Shown piece after piece: positions 1 to 14,700 of a stretch of DNA of 64,000 nucleotides. A program made the translations under genes and the position numbers. Numbering within the stretch: the first letter of the stretch is position 1; every line of letters starts with the position of its first letter. Source of the stretch: Prinia subflava (taxonomy: Eukaryota > Chordata > Aves > Passeriformes > Cisticolidae); contig NC_086256.1 of assembly GCF_021018805.1 (NCBI RefSeq), forward strand, positions 12,218,032-12,282,031, written 5' to 3'. Below the pieces are notes generated by a model, which was not told where the DNA came from, made no database searches, and saw nothing but the letters and a program-made list of their open reading frames with translations.

Positions 1-2737
1 AGAACAGGCAATGCAAAGCATTTATCTCCAAAAACCTTCCTGGATCCATCTTTGCAAAATGTATTTTATAAGCAAATAACCTATGTAGCTTAAATTCTCT
101 TGTAAATAGTAGATGTAATACCTGTGATAAAACAGACTGAAACAAATTGATTGTGCTAAGAAAAATCCCGCCAGCTAAGCTAGGAATCTTGATCTTTTAT
201 AAGACGTGCAAGGGAGTTGCAATAGTTAGCAGAGTAATTTGTTTACAGATATTTGATTTGAGGAAATGACTCCCATGTGAATGCAGTCTGGTGTGGAGAG
301 ACTCCTCCTTGGGCTGTGAGTTACAGCTGCATCTCACAATGCAGGGACCCATGTCCTGGAATAGGTCAACAAGGTGAGACATCAAGCTCTAGAAATCAGA
401 GTTTGCTGAGACAGAGACCTTTGCAGATGCCCACTGTTCCTCAGAAGCAGCTGGAGCAGGCAGCAGGGGCACTCAGAGCTCACAATCAGTCACGTACAAG
501 AGGAAGGCAGGCATGGCAGCCACGGAGCTTTGTGTATCTCACAGACCTGGGGAAAGCCAGAAGACACATGGCTGTTCTTATCTTTTTTGTTGGACATGCC
601 TTGTGGTGTGCTCAGAAGAGGTATTACCTTGTTTGAGGGTCTTCTGTTGCCTTTTTCTTGCCTTTGGCTGAGCCTCACATGTGCTTTTCCCAGCTGAGAA
701 AACCAAATTAGTATCTTGGGGGTCACTCCACATTGTAAGAAAGACATAAGTAATACATGCATAAACTTTGTATCAGGAGGCTAAAAGGGAAGACATCCTC
801 TCTGATATTAAGAAATCATGTTGTAGCAGATGAGAGGAAAAAAAATATGGTAGAACAGTTCCATGAGGAAGGAAAGTGACTCTTTGCCCCTGGGTGTTAT
901 ATTTTAGACTAGAGGAATAAGACTATGTTGTCATTTGGTTTCTGTTTTTCTTGCAGTGAAAACTAAAAGCATGAAATAACTTTTGAAAACAGATTTAGTT
1001 TAAATATGTGCTTTGCTGAGTATTTCAAGAAAGGATTTGAAGAATTCAAAGAACTTAATGAAAAATAATAACAACTAAAGAGAACAATTTGCAGTAAGTG
1101 GAACAAATAGAAAATAATGAAAGCAAACTGATTCAGTCTAATCTACTGAAACTAAACTCTTAGCTGAGTACATGATAATGGAAATAATTAAAATTACTGA
1201 TTGGATGGACGACAAAAAATAGCAATAAAGAATATTGAGCTAAAGTATGGGAGAAACAGATGTTTTTGCAAATATTGTGTGTGGTAGGCTTAGTGAGAGT
1301 ACAAAAGTGGCAGCATATTTGAATATAAATAAAATATTTCTCAGAAACAAGGTTTCCAGCTTCTTTTTCCTATGGCTTTTGCTGTCCTTCAGTCAATTTA
1401 GTAAGAAATTTATCCTTGGGCATACTTTTTGCCTTCTCTGTCACAGTGCATCAATTATACTTCACACCATACAGCAACACTGGCTTGCAATATTGTTTTA
1501 TGCTCTATTCTGTTATTATTTATGAAAAAATCCTATAAAAGCTATTTTAGAGAAAAAAGCTTCAACACATTCAGCCATGCATTCTCATCCATGGTGAATT
1601 TTAATGTCCTATATTAGTCCCTGCTAAAGACAATGTTAGGCTATAGAATTCAAATGTCTTTTCTTTCCACTCTGCACAGATTCTATCATTGTATCTTCAA
1701 AGTCCACGGTGTGTGTGAGCTCATGCTCAAGAAGCCAGTGACAGAGAATTGAGATGTGCTGTCTTTTTGCATTCTTTATCATCCTTGCCTGGGAGAAAGA
1801 ATATTCTTTACTGCAGTCCAATAGCTGTGAAAACACAATTGAGTATTCAGTAAGCATCCACCTAACATTATTTATGAAAAAATAACTCAAAGAATGTTTA
1901 CAAGAGGGCAGTGTCCATCTGGAAGACTAAGGGTCAGAAAGCTTGGGCTGTGTGAGTGATTCTGTCACCTGCTGTTCCACTCATAGCTTCTCTTTCTGTT
2001 CAGTTCCTGACATCTGAATGAGTAGGGGGAAATGACTATGAAGATATATGTTTTGACAGATCGTTATTGCCATCAGTATATGATTTAGATAGGAAGACTG
2101 AATCATATTTTAACCCTGCAAGCTGACTTTACCACCCATCTCTTATTCTTCCACTGTTTGGAGGAAAAATTATTTATGTTCTTTTAAAGCACTGTCAAAT
2201 AAGGTACTTGTAAAAATACTACCTAAAGAGGCACAGGCCCCTTTACTCTGAGGAAAACACAGGTAAATTCATTTATCAGATTATAGATCACAGTTTTCTA
2301 AGAATAGCACTTACATGGAAGTTGTTAGCAGAAAAAACTTATCTATTCCAATTTAGAAATTCCATTCTCTGCAATCTAAAAAGCTCCAGGGACATCCCTT
2401 TCTCTCCAGAGAAGACATGAGCTTGTCTGGGATGTGATCTTAACTGGTATCTAATTTGGTGACACAGAGGTCCCTAACATGAATAAATATTAGCAAGGAG
2501 CCATGAAGATGACAGATGAACGGGGGCATCAGCTGTGTAAAGAGATGCTTGAACTCTCCAGCCTGGAGAACAAATGGCTCAGGGGGATCTCACCAGTGTG
2601 TAAAAATACCTGATGGGAGCCAGTAATGGAGATGTACTCAGAGTCTTCTTCATGGTGCCTACAGGAAAAATGAACTGAAATACTGGAAATTCCATTCAAA
2701 TATAAGATTTTTTTTTTCCTGTGCAGATGATCAAAAG
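1..2737. other. AT-rich single-copy DNA, no gene recognised
   Basis: I see no coding exon, RNA gene or interspersed repeat here. The open frames, including 277-636 (+) and 490-762 (-), are short, overlap on opposite strands and match no family I know. A good splice-acceptor-like tract ends at 956 (TTTTTCTTGCAG), but no matching donor or open exon follows it, so I do not call an exon. Confidence 0.55.
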
Positions 2738-2907
2738 TAGGAACAGGTTAAACAGAGAAGGTTAAGGATCTCTATCTGTGCAGATATTTAAAATCCACCT
2801 GACATGTTGCCCAGAGCAACCTGCTCTCACTGACCCTGCTTTGGGCAGGTATTTGCAGTAGATGATCTCCAGAGGGGCATCTCTGCCTACCTCCTCTCTT
2901 GTATGAT
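2738..2907 (+). mobile_element. Old CR1 LINE 3'-end fragment
   Basis: This stretch follows the CR1 3' region in order. It has a degraded GGAACAGGTT...CAGAGAAG segment, then GATATTTAAAATCCACCTGAC, then AACCTGCTCTCACTGACCCTG, then GCTTTGGGCAGG and TAGATGATCTCCAGAGG, and it ends near a degraded terminal repeat (TGTATGAT). CR1 is the main non-LTR retrotransposon of birds, and copies are usually 5'-truncated like this one. The many substitutions and small indels point to an old insertion. No coding capacity remains. The CR1 call is fairly safe, but the 5' limit is uncertain by tens of bases. Confidence 0.65.
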
Positions 2908-5900
2908 CAAGAGGCCAGAGCTTACCATGCATTTTTTAAAATCTCACAGAATTTTCTTAGGTGAAAAAAAAAAAATTATTGCAGCTCTGATGTTTGATGA
3001 TCTTTACCCTTATCATGTTCTCAAATTCATAATGAGAGACAAAGGCAGCACATTAATATCCTTTTCTAAGAGATGATACCATCTACCAAAAGAACAGACT
3101 TATCAAATACTGTTTGCAGATAGCAGCTGTGTTCAGTGAAAAGACACAGAAAATCTGGATGAAGTCAATGCATTTTGCTGATGATACATAAATAGATGTA
3201 TTTTTTTTTCTATTAGTATTAAGCCAGGAAAAAAAATCCACATTAATTTATTCTTTCTTTGTCAGAGAACTCATGAGCTGTCTTGAGGGAATCACTGAGA
3301 TCTGCTCTGATCTGCAAAGAGACACAGGATGGAAAGTTTCTTCTTCGTTCCCGAAAGGCAAGAGAGGATGAGTGAGAGAGAGACTGAAAGACAAGGTGTC
3401 AAAATCCCACAGAATTTGCTATCACAGGAACAGGAGATAACCGAACAGAAACCTGACACCCTAATGTGTCAGCTTGGACGGGATGTGTTACAGGCTCAGC
3501 TTGCAGAAAGCTGTGCGTTCTGTTATTTTAAAACATTGCAACAGTAGCAGCAAGGCTAATTTGTTACATTTACATAAGGCATCCAAAGAGATAGTGCTGT
3601 TGAGAAAACGATTCTATTAGTCTGGAGCATTGGTAAAACCAGGGTTGTTTGGAGCACTCACCATGCTCTGTGCAAGGCCATACAGGTTCCCTGGGAACGG
3701 CAGACATAAAGTTCCTTTGGGAGCTCGACCTCAGGCAGCACCTATTTGCATCAGATGGAGTCAAGATCTGCAAATAGAACAGTTTGTTTTGCTCTATGTT
3801 TGCAAAATAATCTAAGGCCCCTGATAAATCCACCGTACTTGCATAAACTGAGCATTGGTGTGAGAATATTCTGCAGTGAGGTATTGAAGTTTGACCCTGA
3901 CTGTCTCCTTTGTACTCTGCCATAAGTGCCAAGGGAATGAAGAGCTATTTTCACAGGAGGGCTGGGGAGTTCTCTGATGTGGGCAGTGCTATGCCACCCA
4001 CAGTCATTGGGAACGTTGCAGGGTGGGCCCAAAAGGAAGGTTCTGGCCAGATGCAGAGAGAGCTGTGCTGGTAGAGCACAGCAGACTCAGAAGGATCTCT
4101 CCCGTTCAGCAGACTTTAAAAGAGTTCTTAACTTCCCTATGTATTTTAGGGATCACCTTCATGTGAAGCAAAGTTCTCAGTGAAAGTCAGCATGAAGCCC
4201 ACCTTTTATGTTTTTTGACCATGCTCTTAATACTTGAGAGGAGAGATCTTTGTCATCCATTCACATGAGCTTCCTGTGCAGGTACTGTGCAAGGTAAATG
4301 ATGGATAATACTAATTTTATTGTTAGAAAGCCTAGAGTACCCCAGATGTTTGAAGAGGTCATTTACACAATTTGATGATGTGTTCAGATGAAGTAATATT
4401 TTTGTCTTATTTTATAAAAGTAAAACAGAACAAATCCTTCATGATGTTTTGTAACACAATATGTGTACTTGCACCTTAGCGACAAAAAATGCTGCAAATA
4501 GCTAGTGGTACGACTCCTCCTCCAAACTTTTTAAATTCTGCTAAACTTTAAGACAGAAGCCCAGCTCTTTCTTTTTCAGCAAATGAAATCCATAAGTCTG
4601 TTGGGTAAAGCAGTTCAACCAGAGTGATGTAATATGCAGGATGTTTGCAGGCATAGGTTTAATACGGCTACATTGTTCCATATTTATAAATGTGTCACTT
4701 TTTGCTGGCACAGCTTCACACATTTTTTATGAGGGCTGCTCTTTTCTTGGCAAAGCAACACATTCATTACACCAACATCAAGACTTCAATGAATAGAACC
4801 ATCTTTGCATGACTCAGAGGTCTTACTCAGAGGTAGGGCAGATCGAAGAGATAAAGCAAGGAAAAACATTCCTGAAATACAGGAAACCAACTGGGAAAGA
4901 CATGGGTTTAGGAGGGAATGGGGAATGTATATATTCTGTGGTGTATTGTCTTATTTTAGAAAGAGTCAGAATTGTCTTGTGGGTTTGTCTCTGATCCCTT
5001 CAAACTATTTTGATGTATACTTGTATGCTTAAAATTATTTTTCCTCTCTTTTATTGTGCTGTCATGTTAATGGATTCATGTGTCACTTTTTATTTTCATT
5101 ACAGTTTCTGTAAGGAACATGAAAAACTCAAATGCCTTAGTAATTTGTAAACTACCACAATGTACTTTCTTTGCTCTGACCTTGTCATTATTGTATAACT
5201 TAATTGGCCAACTATTCCACTTCTTTTATTTTCCATAGCCTTATTATAGTGGAAAATGAAAAGGGACTTGTCATTGACCAGTCAATCAAAAATACACATT
5301 ATTCAGAGATAAAAATAACAACCTCTCAATTAATCTAATAGAATTAAACTAATTATGATAAAAGTCTCCTGAGATAGAGACCAGGCCTAATGAGCAGACA
5401 TTTAGCCATTCCTCTGACAAAGCCTGTAAAAATATTAGGAATGGAAAGAGTTCAATTCAATCACAAAATCGCAGTTCCAAAATTTCTACGTCAGACTAGC
5501 AGATATTTAACAGACCTCCATTTCTCTGTATAAAGAGTCAGGATACATCTCATTTTGCCTGTTCTGTTGGCTGAAGTGTAGATCTGGCTGTAATTTCAAA
5601 AAATGTCTTTCCCAAGATACTTGATGACATTTTCACATTTTGGACCACCTCTCTGATGGGAAGCATAATCATTTCACTATTATGCTGTTATTTCTTGCAA
5701 TAGCTTTATTTTTTCTCACACAGTTTCTGTCTTCAAATGGAGTAATTTTAAACTTGATAAGGAAAGGGAAGTCTTCTATTTTTTTGACCAGTGCCCATAG
5801 AGTTTGCAACAAGATACTCTGTGCTCCATCACAACAGTAACAATAATTCAAAAGAAATAAAATAAACAATAGACATGACAGAAGCTGGTGCTCCAGAACT

Positions 5901-7338
5901 GGCTGTAAATCAGTGAGGCCTGGGGAGAAGGAAGCCACTGGGGGAGGCTGCTTTATTATTACTAAGGGAAAATCAGACACTAGTCATTTAGTACCTGATT
6001 TAAGGTAACATAGGCTTCAAAATGAAAAACTGTTCAAGGCAGAAGCTTTTAATTTCTGTGAAAACAAGCATTATTATCACGGAATCAGTGGTTATCACAA
6101 AAAGTATATCCAGCTAAAGTTATGAATATTTGTTGGTCCATTATCCTGGGCAAATATTTAAGATGATATATTCTGGCTCACTGTATAAAGATTACATCTC
6201 TAATTTAAGAGCGATAGTTAAAATTGATTAAACATTACTTTAGTTAATTTTTTTTCTAGTAATTTTAATTGAGACAACTTTCTCTCCTGCCTTGTAAAAA
6301 ACCCCATCCAGCCATCCTCCCCAGGGTATTCCCTTGCACTTCACCTTTTCCCTCTGCTCCTCACAGGCTACCTCTGCAAACAGCCACAAGCAAGAAAAAG
6401 AAAAAGGATGCAGTTTTGAAAGAAGTCATTTGATCAGTCTGATTACCTGTTGCACATCAGATAAGAGGCCCCAGGATAGGGAAACACTGATCAGCTAGAA
6501 ATTACCTTTCCTTCCCCTTCTGTTTTATTTCAGGTCAGAGAGCACTGATTTAAAATGAGAGTGTGGCCTTTGGAAAATAAGCACCTAAACCTTTCTGTCA
6601 TATACTACAGCAGTTCAGGATTATTAGGTTGCACATTATTCTCCTTCTCTCTTGAACAAATCAATTTACTGCTTGACAAATAAGCACGTAATGCAAAATG
6701 CCAACTTACAGATTGGTATCATTAAAGAGAGAGCATGGTTTTATTGGCAAAGGACCATATTTTGCCTACGTTGTAGAACTCTGGGCAGAAAGCTTTATTT
6801 ATAGGGGATATGTTACCCATTACATCTGGTACACTGTAAAGAAAATACAGATACATTCAAATGGGACTAAAAGTGTAAGTATTTGGATTGTCATGCCCCT
6901 ACCACAAACAAAACTTCCTGATTCTTCACAGACCTGTCAGAATCAGGAATTAATTTGTTAGAAATTATGAAAAAAAATTTAAAAAAATTACATGGAAAGC
7001 ATTTAATATCTTGGAATGCAAAAGTCTCCAGTGGTCTCTATCTAAAAGTTTAAATAAATATCCAATTTTAATTATATTGCTGAGGCCACATACAAAAATT
7101 AAAATCTCATTGATTAAACCTATTAAGGTTGCATTCTAATAATCTAACAATACTTTAATAGGAAGATAGGGGAAAATCTGCCTTTAATATGGAGGTTCTG
7201 TAGCAGTTTTGAAGATTGTAATCAAAGTCTGGGAGGAAGAGGATTAAGTTAAGCTGTCTCAAGTGTTGTCTCTTCTGTTGTATTGGTATAACATGTTTCT
7301 AATATAGCAAATATGGTCTCCATTTAAATTATTCATGC
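2908..7338. other. AT-rich single-copy DNA, no gene recognised
   Basis: Nothing recognisable. The 120-codon frame at 3570-3932 (-) and the overlapping 93-codon frame at 3751-4032 (-) have no recognisable domain, overlap smaller plus-strand frames and lack splice context. A short direct repeat, ACTCAGAGGT twice, lies at about 4812-4834. The rest is typical intergenic or intronic AT-rich sequence. Confidence 0.55.
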
Positions 7339-7360
7339 TTTTTTTTTTTTTTTTTTTTTT
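7339..7360. repeat. Poly-T tract (T22)
   Basis: Uninterrupted run of 22 T. No retroposon body or target-site duplication is visible beside it, so it may be simple sequence rather than a retroposon tail. Confidence 0.9.
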
Positions 7361-7739
7361 GGTTAGACAATTTAAAAACTTGGTAAAATTTTTATGAAAG
7401 CCAGAGCCCTACAATAACTTTGGCTCTGTGTTCCAAGGTAACAACCTTTTCCTCATAATATCTTTTCTTAGTAAAAACAAATTTTAAAATTTACATCTTT
7501 CAGAGTGATGGGGCCGTGTAAACAAATATAAATACTCATAGCTCTGTTCCAGGTTTGTCACTGGAATCACTGTCACGCACAAGCCACCCCACTACAATCA
7601 GAAGGGAAAGTAGATACAGTTAGATGAGTTTGCAGGATGATATCTGCATGAGTGACAGATGTTTGTGTTCTGGTAACATTATTGCTTCTAATAGCTTTCA
7701 CTTTTATGTTCAAATTGTTGCAATTTTACCTCCATATCT

Positions 7740-7790
7740 AAAAAAAAAAAAAAAAAAGAAAGAAAAAAAAAGAAAAAAAGAAAAGAGAAA
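7740..7790. repeat. A-rich purine tract
   Basis: About 50 bases made only of A with scattered G, beginning with A18. A retroposon tail is possible, but no element body is recognisable upstream. Confidence 0.85.
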
Positions 7791-10756
7791 CATTATGAGT
7801 TTGTTCTTCCCTTCCCCCCAAATAAAAGCATTTTTTTTTCAATAGAAAGTAATTTGGGCAGCTGGTGAACTGTGGAGCTCACCAATCTATGAGTTCTCAA
7901 ACACATACAAGCTGTGTCTTCATGGTTCAAGGAAGAACAGACATTATGCCTGGAAGGATTATCAATCACCAGCTGCACAATATCATCTGTTGTAAATTGG
8001 GAGCCTGATTAATAGCAGGGATTCGAGCATGGTCCTTGAAAACTACGATCTTTATTGACTAACTGGACTGGTGACTTTCTCTTTTCATGTTGTTTGCACT
8101 CAATTTGTGCTGCTTTCTGTTATCAATAGTGTATATTACTATTTCTGTTATGATTGTTTTCCACATTATATAAAGTCAATGGTGAAGTGTCGGGTGAAGC
8201 AGGTAAATTTTTTATCAATTGTGTGTGGGACTTTTTGCCCTGCTTTTGATTTTCTTTCTCATTCATCAGTGATTGTAGTGCACCTCTGTTTTCTACCCTT
8301 TTCATTGTGGGAATGTCTAGAAAGCAAGGTGAATACCTAACCCCATTGGTTAAAACAGCCTTTGAACCTGTTCAGCTTTTCAGAATTCTGTATTTTCCCT
8401 TAAGTACTGAATCAATATTTTGGAGGCAGTTTGCTTTTAAAAAAGAGCAATTTCAGAAAGTTTGATTTTCTACTAGCAGGCCCACTTTAACTATTTTAAA
8501 CCTGACTCTGATGACACTGATCTTTGTATATTTTTCAAATGTTAAAGTCAACATATTGTTGAAGAAAGAGACTTTGATTTTCTGTCCCTCAGTCACCAAT
8601 TACGTTTTAGGAACTCTATGAAAAAGAAAAGGTTCAACTTAAACTGTTTTAGGGTTTTGTTTTTTTAAGTTATTAAATTTTGTTTTTAACTTCTTCATCC
8701 TTTTTCCTTAGTCTAGTCTGAGGAGTGCACCACCAAATTTTTCTCTTGACTGGTGTGGATGGACTAGAGCTTGTGTCCACAGGATTCCCAGCAAATGTCT
8801 CTCGCAGAACAGGCAGAGCTGACCCTTTTCTCCTGAGGTAACACATTTAAACTGTGTAACTGCCAAGGAAGTCACTCTGCAGAACCTCTAGTAGTTATTG
8901 ACAACTGTGGATCAATTCTGTGGGTGACTTTACTCTCCAGATCAGCTCCACAAATAGACCAGTTGTAGAAACTTAATTTTTTAATGTGCTTCCTATCTTA
9001 AGAAATGGATGTAAGTTGGGACTTTTACCTGACACCATAGGCACTACCATATTTTTAAAATTAATAAATACATCAGCAAAACCTTGCAGTGCAAAAAACC
9101 TGCAACCCCAACCCTCAAGCAAAACCACCCCAAACTAAACCTTACCTTGACAGGAAATAAACTAATGTTGACACAGTCAGAACATTTTGGCAACCAGACC
9201 TCATGAAGGACAATTCAAAACTTTTAAAACTCATAACCTTGAGACACAGTGTGTACCCCAAGAAAAAAAGCAGATCATGGAGCAGAAGCCAGAAGCCCAT
9301 GCCATTTTTTTGTCTTGAAGATTAACAATGAGCATCCATGAATATTTTTTTTTTGAACATAAAATCGATTTAGCATAGATCACCTTTGTTATGTTCAATT
9401 GCTGTATACTTTTTTACTTGTAACAACTGAAAGTCTCAAACCTCATTACAATTATTTGCAAAGGAGGTCTTCCTTTTTTTAGTTAGGGAAGTTATTCCTT
9501 AGGTGGTCTGAAATTAGAGACTGCTGGGAAGGGATGTCCTCATAATTGAGAGTATGACATAATAACCTCAATTTGCAAAGGTTTTTTTGCTTTCTGCATG
9601 GTCTGTGGTGCTGCAAGTTGGGGTGTGCACATGGCACCAGCATCACAAGCTGCTCTACCCAGCCTATTTGTCTGGATAGCACACTGGTGCTGAGGCTCCA
9701 TTCTGGCATGCCATTTCTGCCTTAGCAGATCACATCCCAAAAGCCCCAAGGTTAACATTATGAATTGATTTTGATCATAAGTTCTTTTCTTTATCAAAGT
9801 AGAAAAAAAAACCCCACCTAAATCCATTTGATGTCTCTATTACCATCTCTCTCTAACTTAACCAGAACAAACTCATCACACCATAGTTTTAGAAACATGT
9901 TTCTGCACTAAAATACTTGTCAGTTTTCAGACAATGATTTATAGCTGTTACACCTCTACTAAATCCATGGTTAGAAGACAAATATTGATGCTGCACTAAT
10001 TAGAGTGGAAAGAATTTCACAAGAAGATCATTTCAAGTGTACCCATGGTACAATGTTGCATTATCAAATCCTATAACTATGAAATATTCTTAAGGGACCT
10101 CAGCTTGCTGGGGACTCGGCTGTGGGCAGGCTCTCCCAGTATCTCAAGCCTCTCTGTGAGGCAGTGGAATAAAGAGGATGGAGTTACAAATGCTGAGTGT
10201 GTCACTAATCTTTCTAATCTACTGGGGGGACAGAGAGGAACCCCAGGGAAACTCCAGCGACTCTCAAAAGGTGCAGCAGAGAAGTTTGCTCTTTCAAAAA
10301 TTCAGCTCCATTCTCAGGAGACTAAAGAGAGAATGTCTGCCTTAAAAGAACAATTTCTTCAGCAGTGAGAAACCATTTCCACTGGTTAAATGGAATGAAA
10401 GGCAGACCAGGACACTTTAGGAGCAGGAATTTTCTTCAGACTGAAATTACTAAAAATACATTCTCAAGAGTGGCTCTTAAGAAGAGGTGAGGCCTAAAAG
10501 CACAAATGCTAAGAAGCCTCAATAAGAGAGCAGGACATTTCCAAAAGAATATAATTTGCTGGAAACTGTTCTCAGATGTGCAGTATTTTGAGCAAAGAGC
10601 TAAACTTCATGATGAACCCTGTAGCATCAGTGATTTGGGATATGATTAGTATCCCATTGAAGTCAGCGGGAGATTTCTTCTGCATTCAACTGGCTTTCCA
10701 TTGCACCCTTGTGGGATGGAAAATTCAGAGTATAATTTGTAGCCTAAGGTATGCAG
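7791..10756. other. AT-rich single-copy DNA, no gene recognised
   Basis: No repeat family or exon recognised. The frame at 10045-10368 (+, 107 codons) extends through ordinary sequence; its product has no recognisable domain and no signal peptide. The stretch 9076-9170 is rich in CCAAAC-like motifs but not periodic. Confidence 0.5.
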
Positions 10757-11725
10757 TCAGGGGAGAAAAAACACTGCGTGCAGCAAATCAACCCACAACC
10801 AGGCCAGCTGCCACAGACAAATAAAAAGATACAGCCAGAGTGACAGCAGGAGGAACATCAGCCATGTCTGGACAGACGAGCAGGTGGGCAACATCCAGGC
10901 AGAGGCACTGCCAGAGCTGTCCCAGGAGCCCCAGGGGACAGCCCAGAGCTCCAGCAGCAGAGCAGCAGAGGTGTGCACACAGGGACAAACAGAGGCACGC
11001 CAGTGCAGCACACACACACCAGCTGGTGTGACAAACCAGGGGAACCAGGGACTGTTCTGCACGGATAAAGGACGAGGATGAGTGGATCAGCCCTGTCTCA
11101 AGCAGCACCCCAGGCAGTTCACTCAAGGCCCATTTAGATCTATTAGCAGAGGGTCTGAACAAAGCCACCCTTCCACCCCTTGCTGAAGTGTTAGTGGTTA
11201 GGCTGGCACTGCACAGAGGTCTCCATCCCTGCATTGCCACTTGGAGACTCAATTTTACCTCAAGGCAGCTATTTATATCCTCTGCTCAAAGGAAAACAGA
11301 GTCCCTGTTGTGACCTGGGAAAGGATGTCTGGAGGCTCAGGGTGCCTCGACTGTACAGGCTGCAGCAGGAGCTTGGCACAGCTTTCTCACTCTGGTATAT
11401 TCAGGGATGTCTCTCCCTTCCTGCCATTCCTGCAGGAAGCTGTGACCTCCCTGCTGAGCTCTTGTCTCCTACCAGCCCCACACCACCACCACCTGATGGC
11501 ATCAGTACTGGATTTAGAGAGCAAAATGAAGCAGAGGGAGCTGTATTTGTTGTGCTGAAAGAAATTCACTGCTATGTAGAAAATACCAGCAACATTAAGA
11601 AACGCCTCTGGGCCCATTTCCATCTGGCCACAGGCTTCACTGACAGTGACAAGCTCAAACAGGACTGGAGCAACACCCCACCTGAGCATTCAGAGCTTTA
11701 CTGGAGCACACCTGGGCAGCTTTAA
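10757..11725. other. GC-richer stretch with overlapping unsupported frames
   Basis: About 1 kb is clearly richer in G and C than its surroundings, especially in CAG/CTG and CC/GG words. That lowers stop-codon density and explains overlapping frames on both strands: 10757-11062 and 10788-11252 (-), and 10840-11031 and 11234-11725 (+). None of the predicted products shows a family signature; the minus-strand ones are Leu/Trp/Cys-rich shadows of CAG-rich sequence. It could be an old, unrecognised repeat or simply a local compositional shift. Confidence 0.4.
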
Positions 11726-14700
11726 CTTCCATTGTTATTTCTGCCATGTGGGGAGATATCATTGCCCAGATTTCTGTGCAGGTCTAGTTTATTTGAGACC
11801 TGCAGTAGGAGATGGTTGGTTTGGCAATTCTGCTATGCAGCTCCCCACAGTCCACTCGATTCACTCTTCTCTAACTGGCTGGTGTTGCCCTCCTGCTGCT
11901 CTGTCCACCTGCTCCAAATTCATTTCCAAAATGCATCACTACTGTAGGATCTTCTCCCTGAAGGTGAACAAGTTAATAGGTTTGCTCTACTTGGTGTACT
12001 CATAGATTCCTTCTGCACTGGGATTTGACTACTGATTATGGGTTTTTTCATCTTGTATTTCTAAGCTGAAGATAAAAATCCCCTAGGCAAAGGAAGATAG
12101 CTTAATGCAAGAGACTTTAATGCAAACCCTGAAATGGACACATATGAGCATGAGTTGTGTGCTATTAACAGTTATGTTGTAGTTCTTGCTACTTTTCAAA
12201 ACAAGAATCAATGGAAAAATATACAATGTAATGTTTTGAAGTAGATCCAAAAGTAGACTAAAATTTAGAACATTTAAAATTATTTCCCCTGCTCCCGTTC
12301 TGGAGAAGACCAGTAAATGTAACAGAATGATAACCTCCCTACAAAATATTTAAATCATGAAAGAGAATAATACTCCAACTACAGAATTCCACTCAATGGC
12401 TTAAGTAATTTGTAGACAGAATTACATTTTTATTAAACCTTACACATGAATTTCTATACAACCTTATTGGTTTCAGCCTTGTTAAATTGAATGCCACACT
12501 TCAATATGAGACTGTAAGAGCTCCAACTGTGTTAATATTCTTTCACATATTACAGAAGAAAATTTGTTGTTACCTTCTCTTTTTTCTTCTCACCTAAATT
12601 ATTATATAGCATTTTGCAAACACTTATGGATTTGCTGAGAAAACAATTCCTTACTGTGTCAAAATGACCATCTTTCCTTGAAACATATCTGCGTGTACAC
12701 AGATGATGGAGGGAAAGTTTTTATTTTCAAATGTAGTTGAATGAGCTCTTACTGGAAAATTAAGAATTTCTGGAGAGAATTTGGCAGAACAGATGTATGC
12801 TTTCCCCAAATGAGAAACATGCATCTGTTTCCTAGAAATCTAAACAACAACAGCAAAGCAGTCATACAAACAAGTTGTGTGGGTTTTTATTTTTTTTTTT
12901 TCCTACAGATGGTTCTTATTTTTATACAAAGAAATAAGGGGGGAACAGCCACAGTGGAAGTTTCTAAATGAAGCAATGAAGTGTATTCTTATCAATGAAA
13001 TTTAAATGGTCTCCAGGATGAAATTTTGTTTCATACAAATCTGCCCAATTGTACCTGAAAACCATACAAAAGCTTTCCTTATTAAAATGCTGCCTTTCAG
13101 CCTCACTGCTTCCATTTAGTCACAGTCTGATCTCCCTATCAATTCAATTTTTCCATTTCTGTTACCTGTAGATCATGTTTTCTTGCTCCTACAATGTGGA
13201 TTTAGAGTTTGCAGTCAGGAGCTGATATGATCCAGTGCAAACCCTTTTGATTAGATATTCCTGTTCCATGCTCAGAGCTGACAGGAAGGATATGCTTTTT
13301 AATGTCATGAACAGCATTTCCCCCCCATAATCATGCTTTACAGCCACTAAAGGGTGAATTAATAGAAGAGCTATCCAGACTACCAAAAATCTCCCATCCA
13401 GAATGGCAAAATAACTTATTGTAATTAAGTATTAGGATTAATTTCCTAATCCTTAATTTTTTCAATTGTCCATTTGGGAGATGAGCCTCTAATTAAATTT
13501 CACTTTGGTCACTGTAATGAAGACAATATCATCCAGAAGTCCAGCCTCAGTCAGCCTGTGTGGATAGCAGTGATAAAGCTGGATAATTGCAGGATTAATA
13601 ACTGGCCTTTCATTGTGTCTGAAAGCAATGTCACAATATATAGACTTTCTGAGCAACTTTAAAACATAGCCACATTGTACAATATTGCTATATTGCTACC
13701 CTGATCACTTTTTTTTTTTTTTTTTTAAAGCATGGGAACAATTGGACTACAAAGGTATGATTGTTCCTAGGTCATATTCTCCTCTAGGGTTTCCAAAAAG
13801 CAAGCAATGCTGCTCAGGCAGCTCCAGTAGCTCTGTGACAAAGTAGAACAACTTTCAATAACCTCTGTTATTCCTCTTCATTTACAGTGCAGGCCACAGG
13901 GTAACTGTTTAATGTGGTAGCTAGTTCCCTGAACTTCTTGTACATCTGCTGAAACATGAAGCATGTGCCTAACACTTTGAGTTTCTTGAATAAATGAGGA
14001 ATTTCAAAGTTTAAGAAAAAATAACAATCCAGGAACTAATGCTCTACAGAATAATCTAGCTCTGGAGACAGAGCCTCTGCACAGTAGCATCCTTCCTTTG
14101 TGGCCAGGGCACTTCACCCTCAATTAGAAAAAAGTACCTTTTAACAGACACCTTCTCCTTTATGGCAGCCTGGTGATGCTGAGGAAGTGGCAGGAGGTAG
14201 GAGCCAAGCAGCCAGCATGCTCTGTGGTGCTATGGATCTTAATTAATGTGCAGAACAGCATCGAAGCCTGGAGAGTTTATCCATGTTGTCTGGATACAGC
14301 ATGAATGCAAGTGAAACTTGAACCTAATCTAGTAGGCATGTATATAAATTGCATGAAAAGAGCTGGGAAAAATCCCTATGTAAAGCAATCTTTTGTTAAA
14401 CGGGTGGCTTGTAGAAGAGGTTGCAAAAATTGCCCAGGCTGCTCTGGAATCTCCTTGCACCACCGTGGGGCCTTTGGGGAATGGGGCACTGACTGCAGAA
14501 TATCCTGCCCCTGCCTGCAGCCCTGCTCCCCACCCCATCTTCTCCTGGACACCATTCCCACAGGAGATTTGTTTCCATAGCTTCTGCAGAAAGCATTACT
14601 TCCGTGCCCACCCTCCTCAGGAAATCATCTCTCTTTTCTCTCTCCTGTATGAACTTTTCCATGGCTATGCCACATATGCTGCCCAACACAAAAAATGTCT

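Noticed and set aside
11234..11725. 163-codon plus-strand ORF
   Set aside because: It overlaps other frames on both strands in a GC-richer stretch; the product has no domain and a composition expected from the DNA.
14401..14470. Short similarity to retroelement 3' words (TTGCCCAGGCTGCT)
   Set aside because: Too short and isolated to distinguish from chance.
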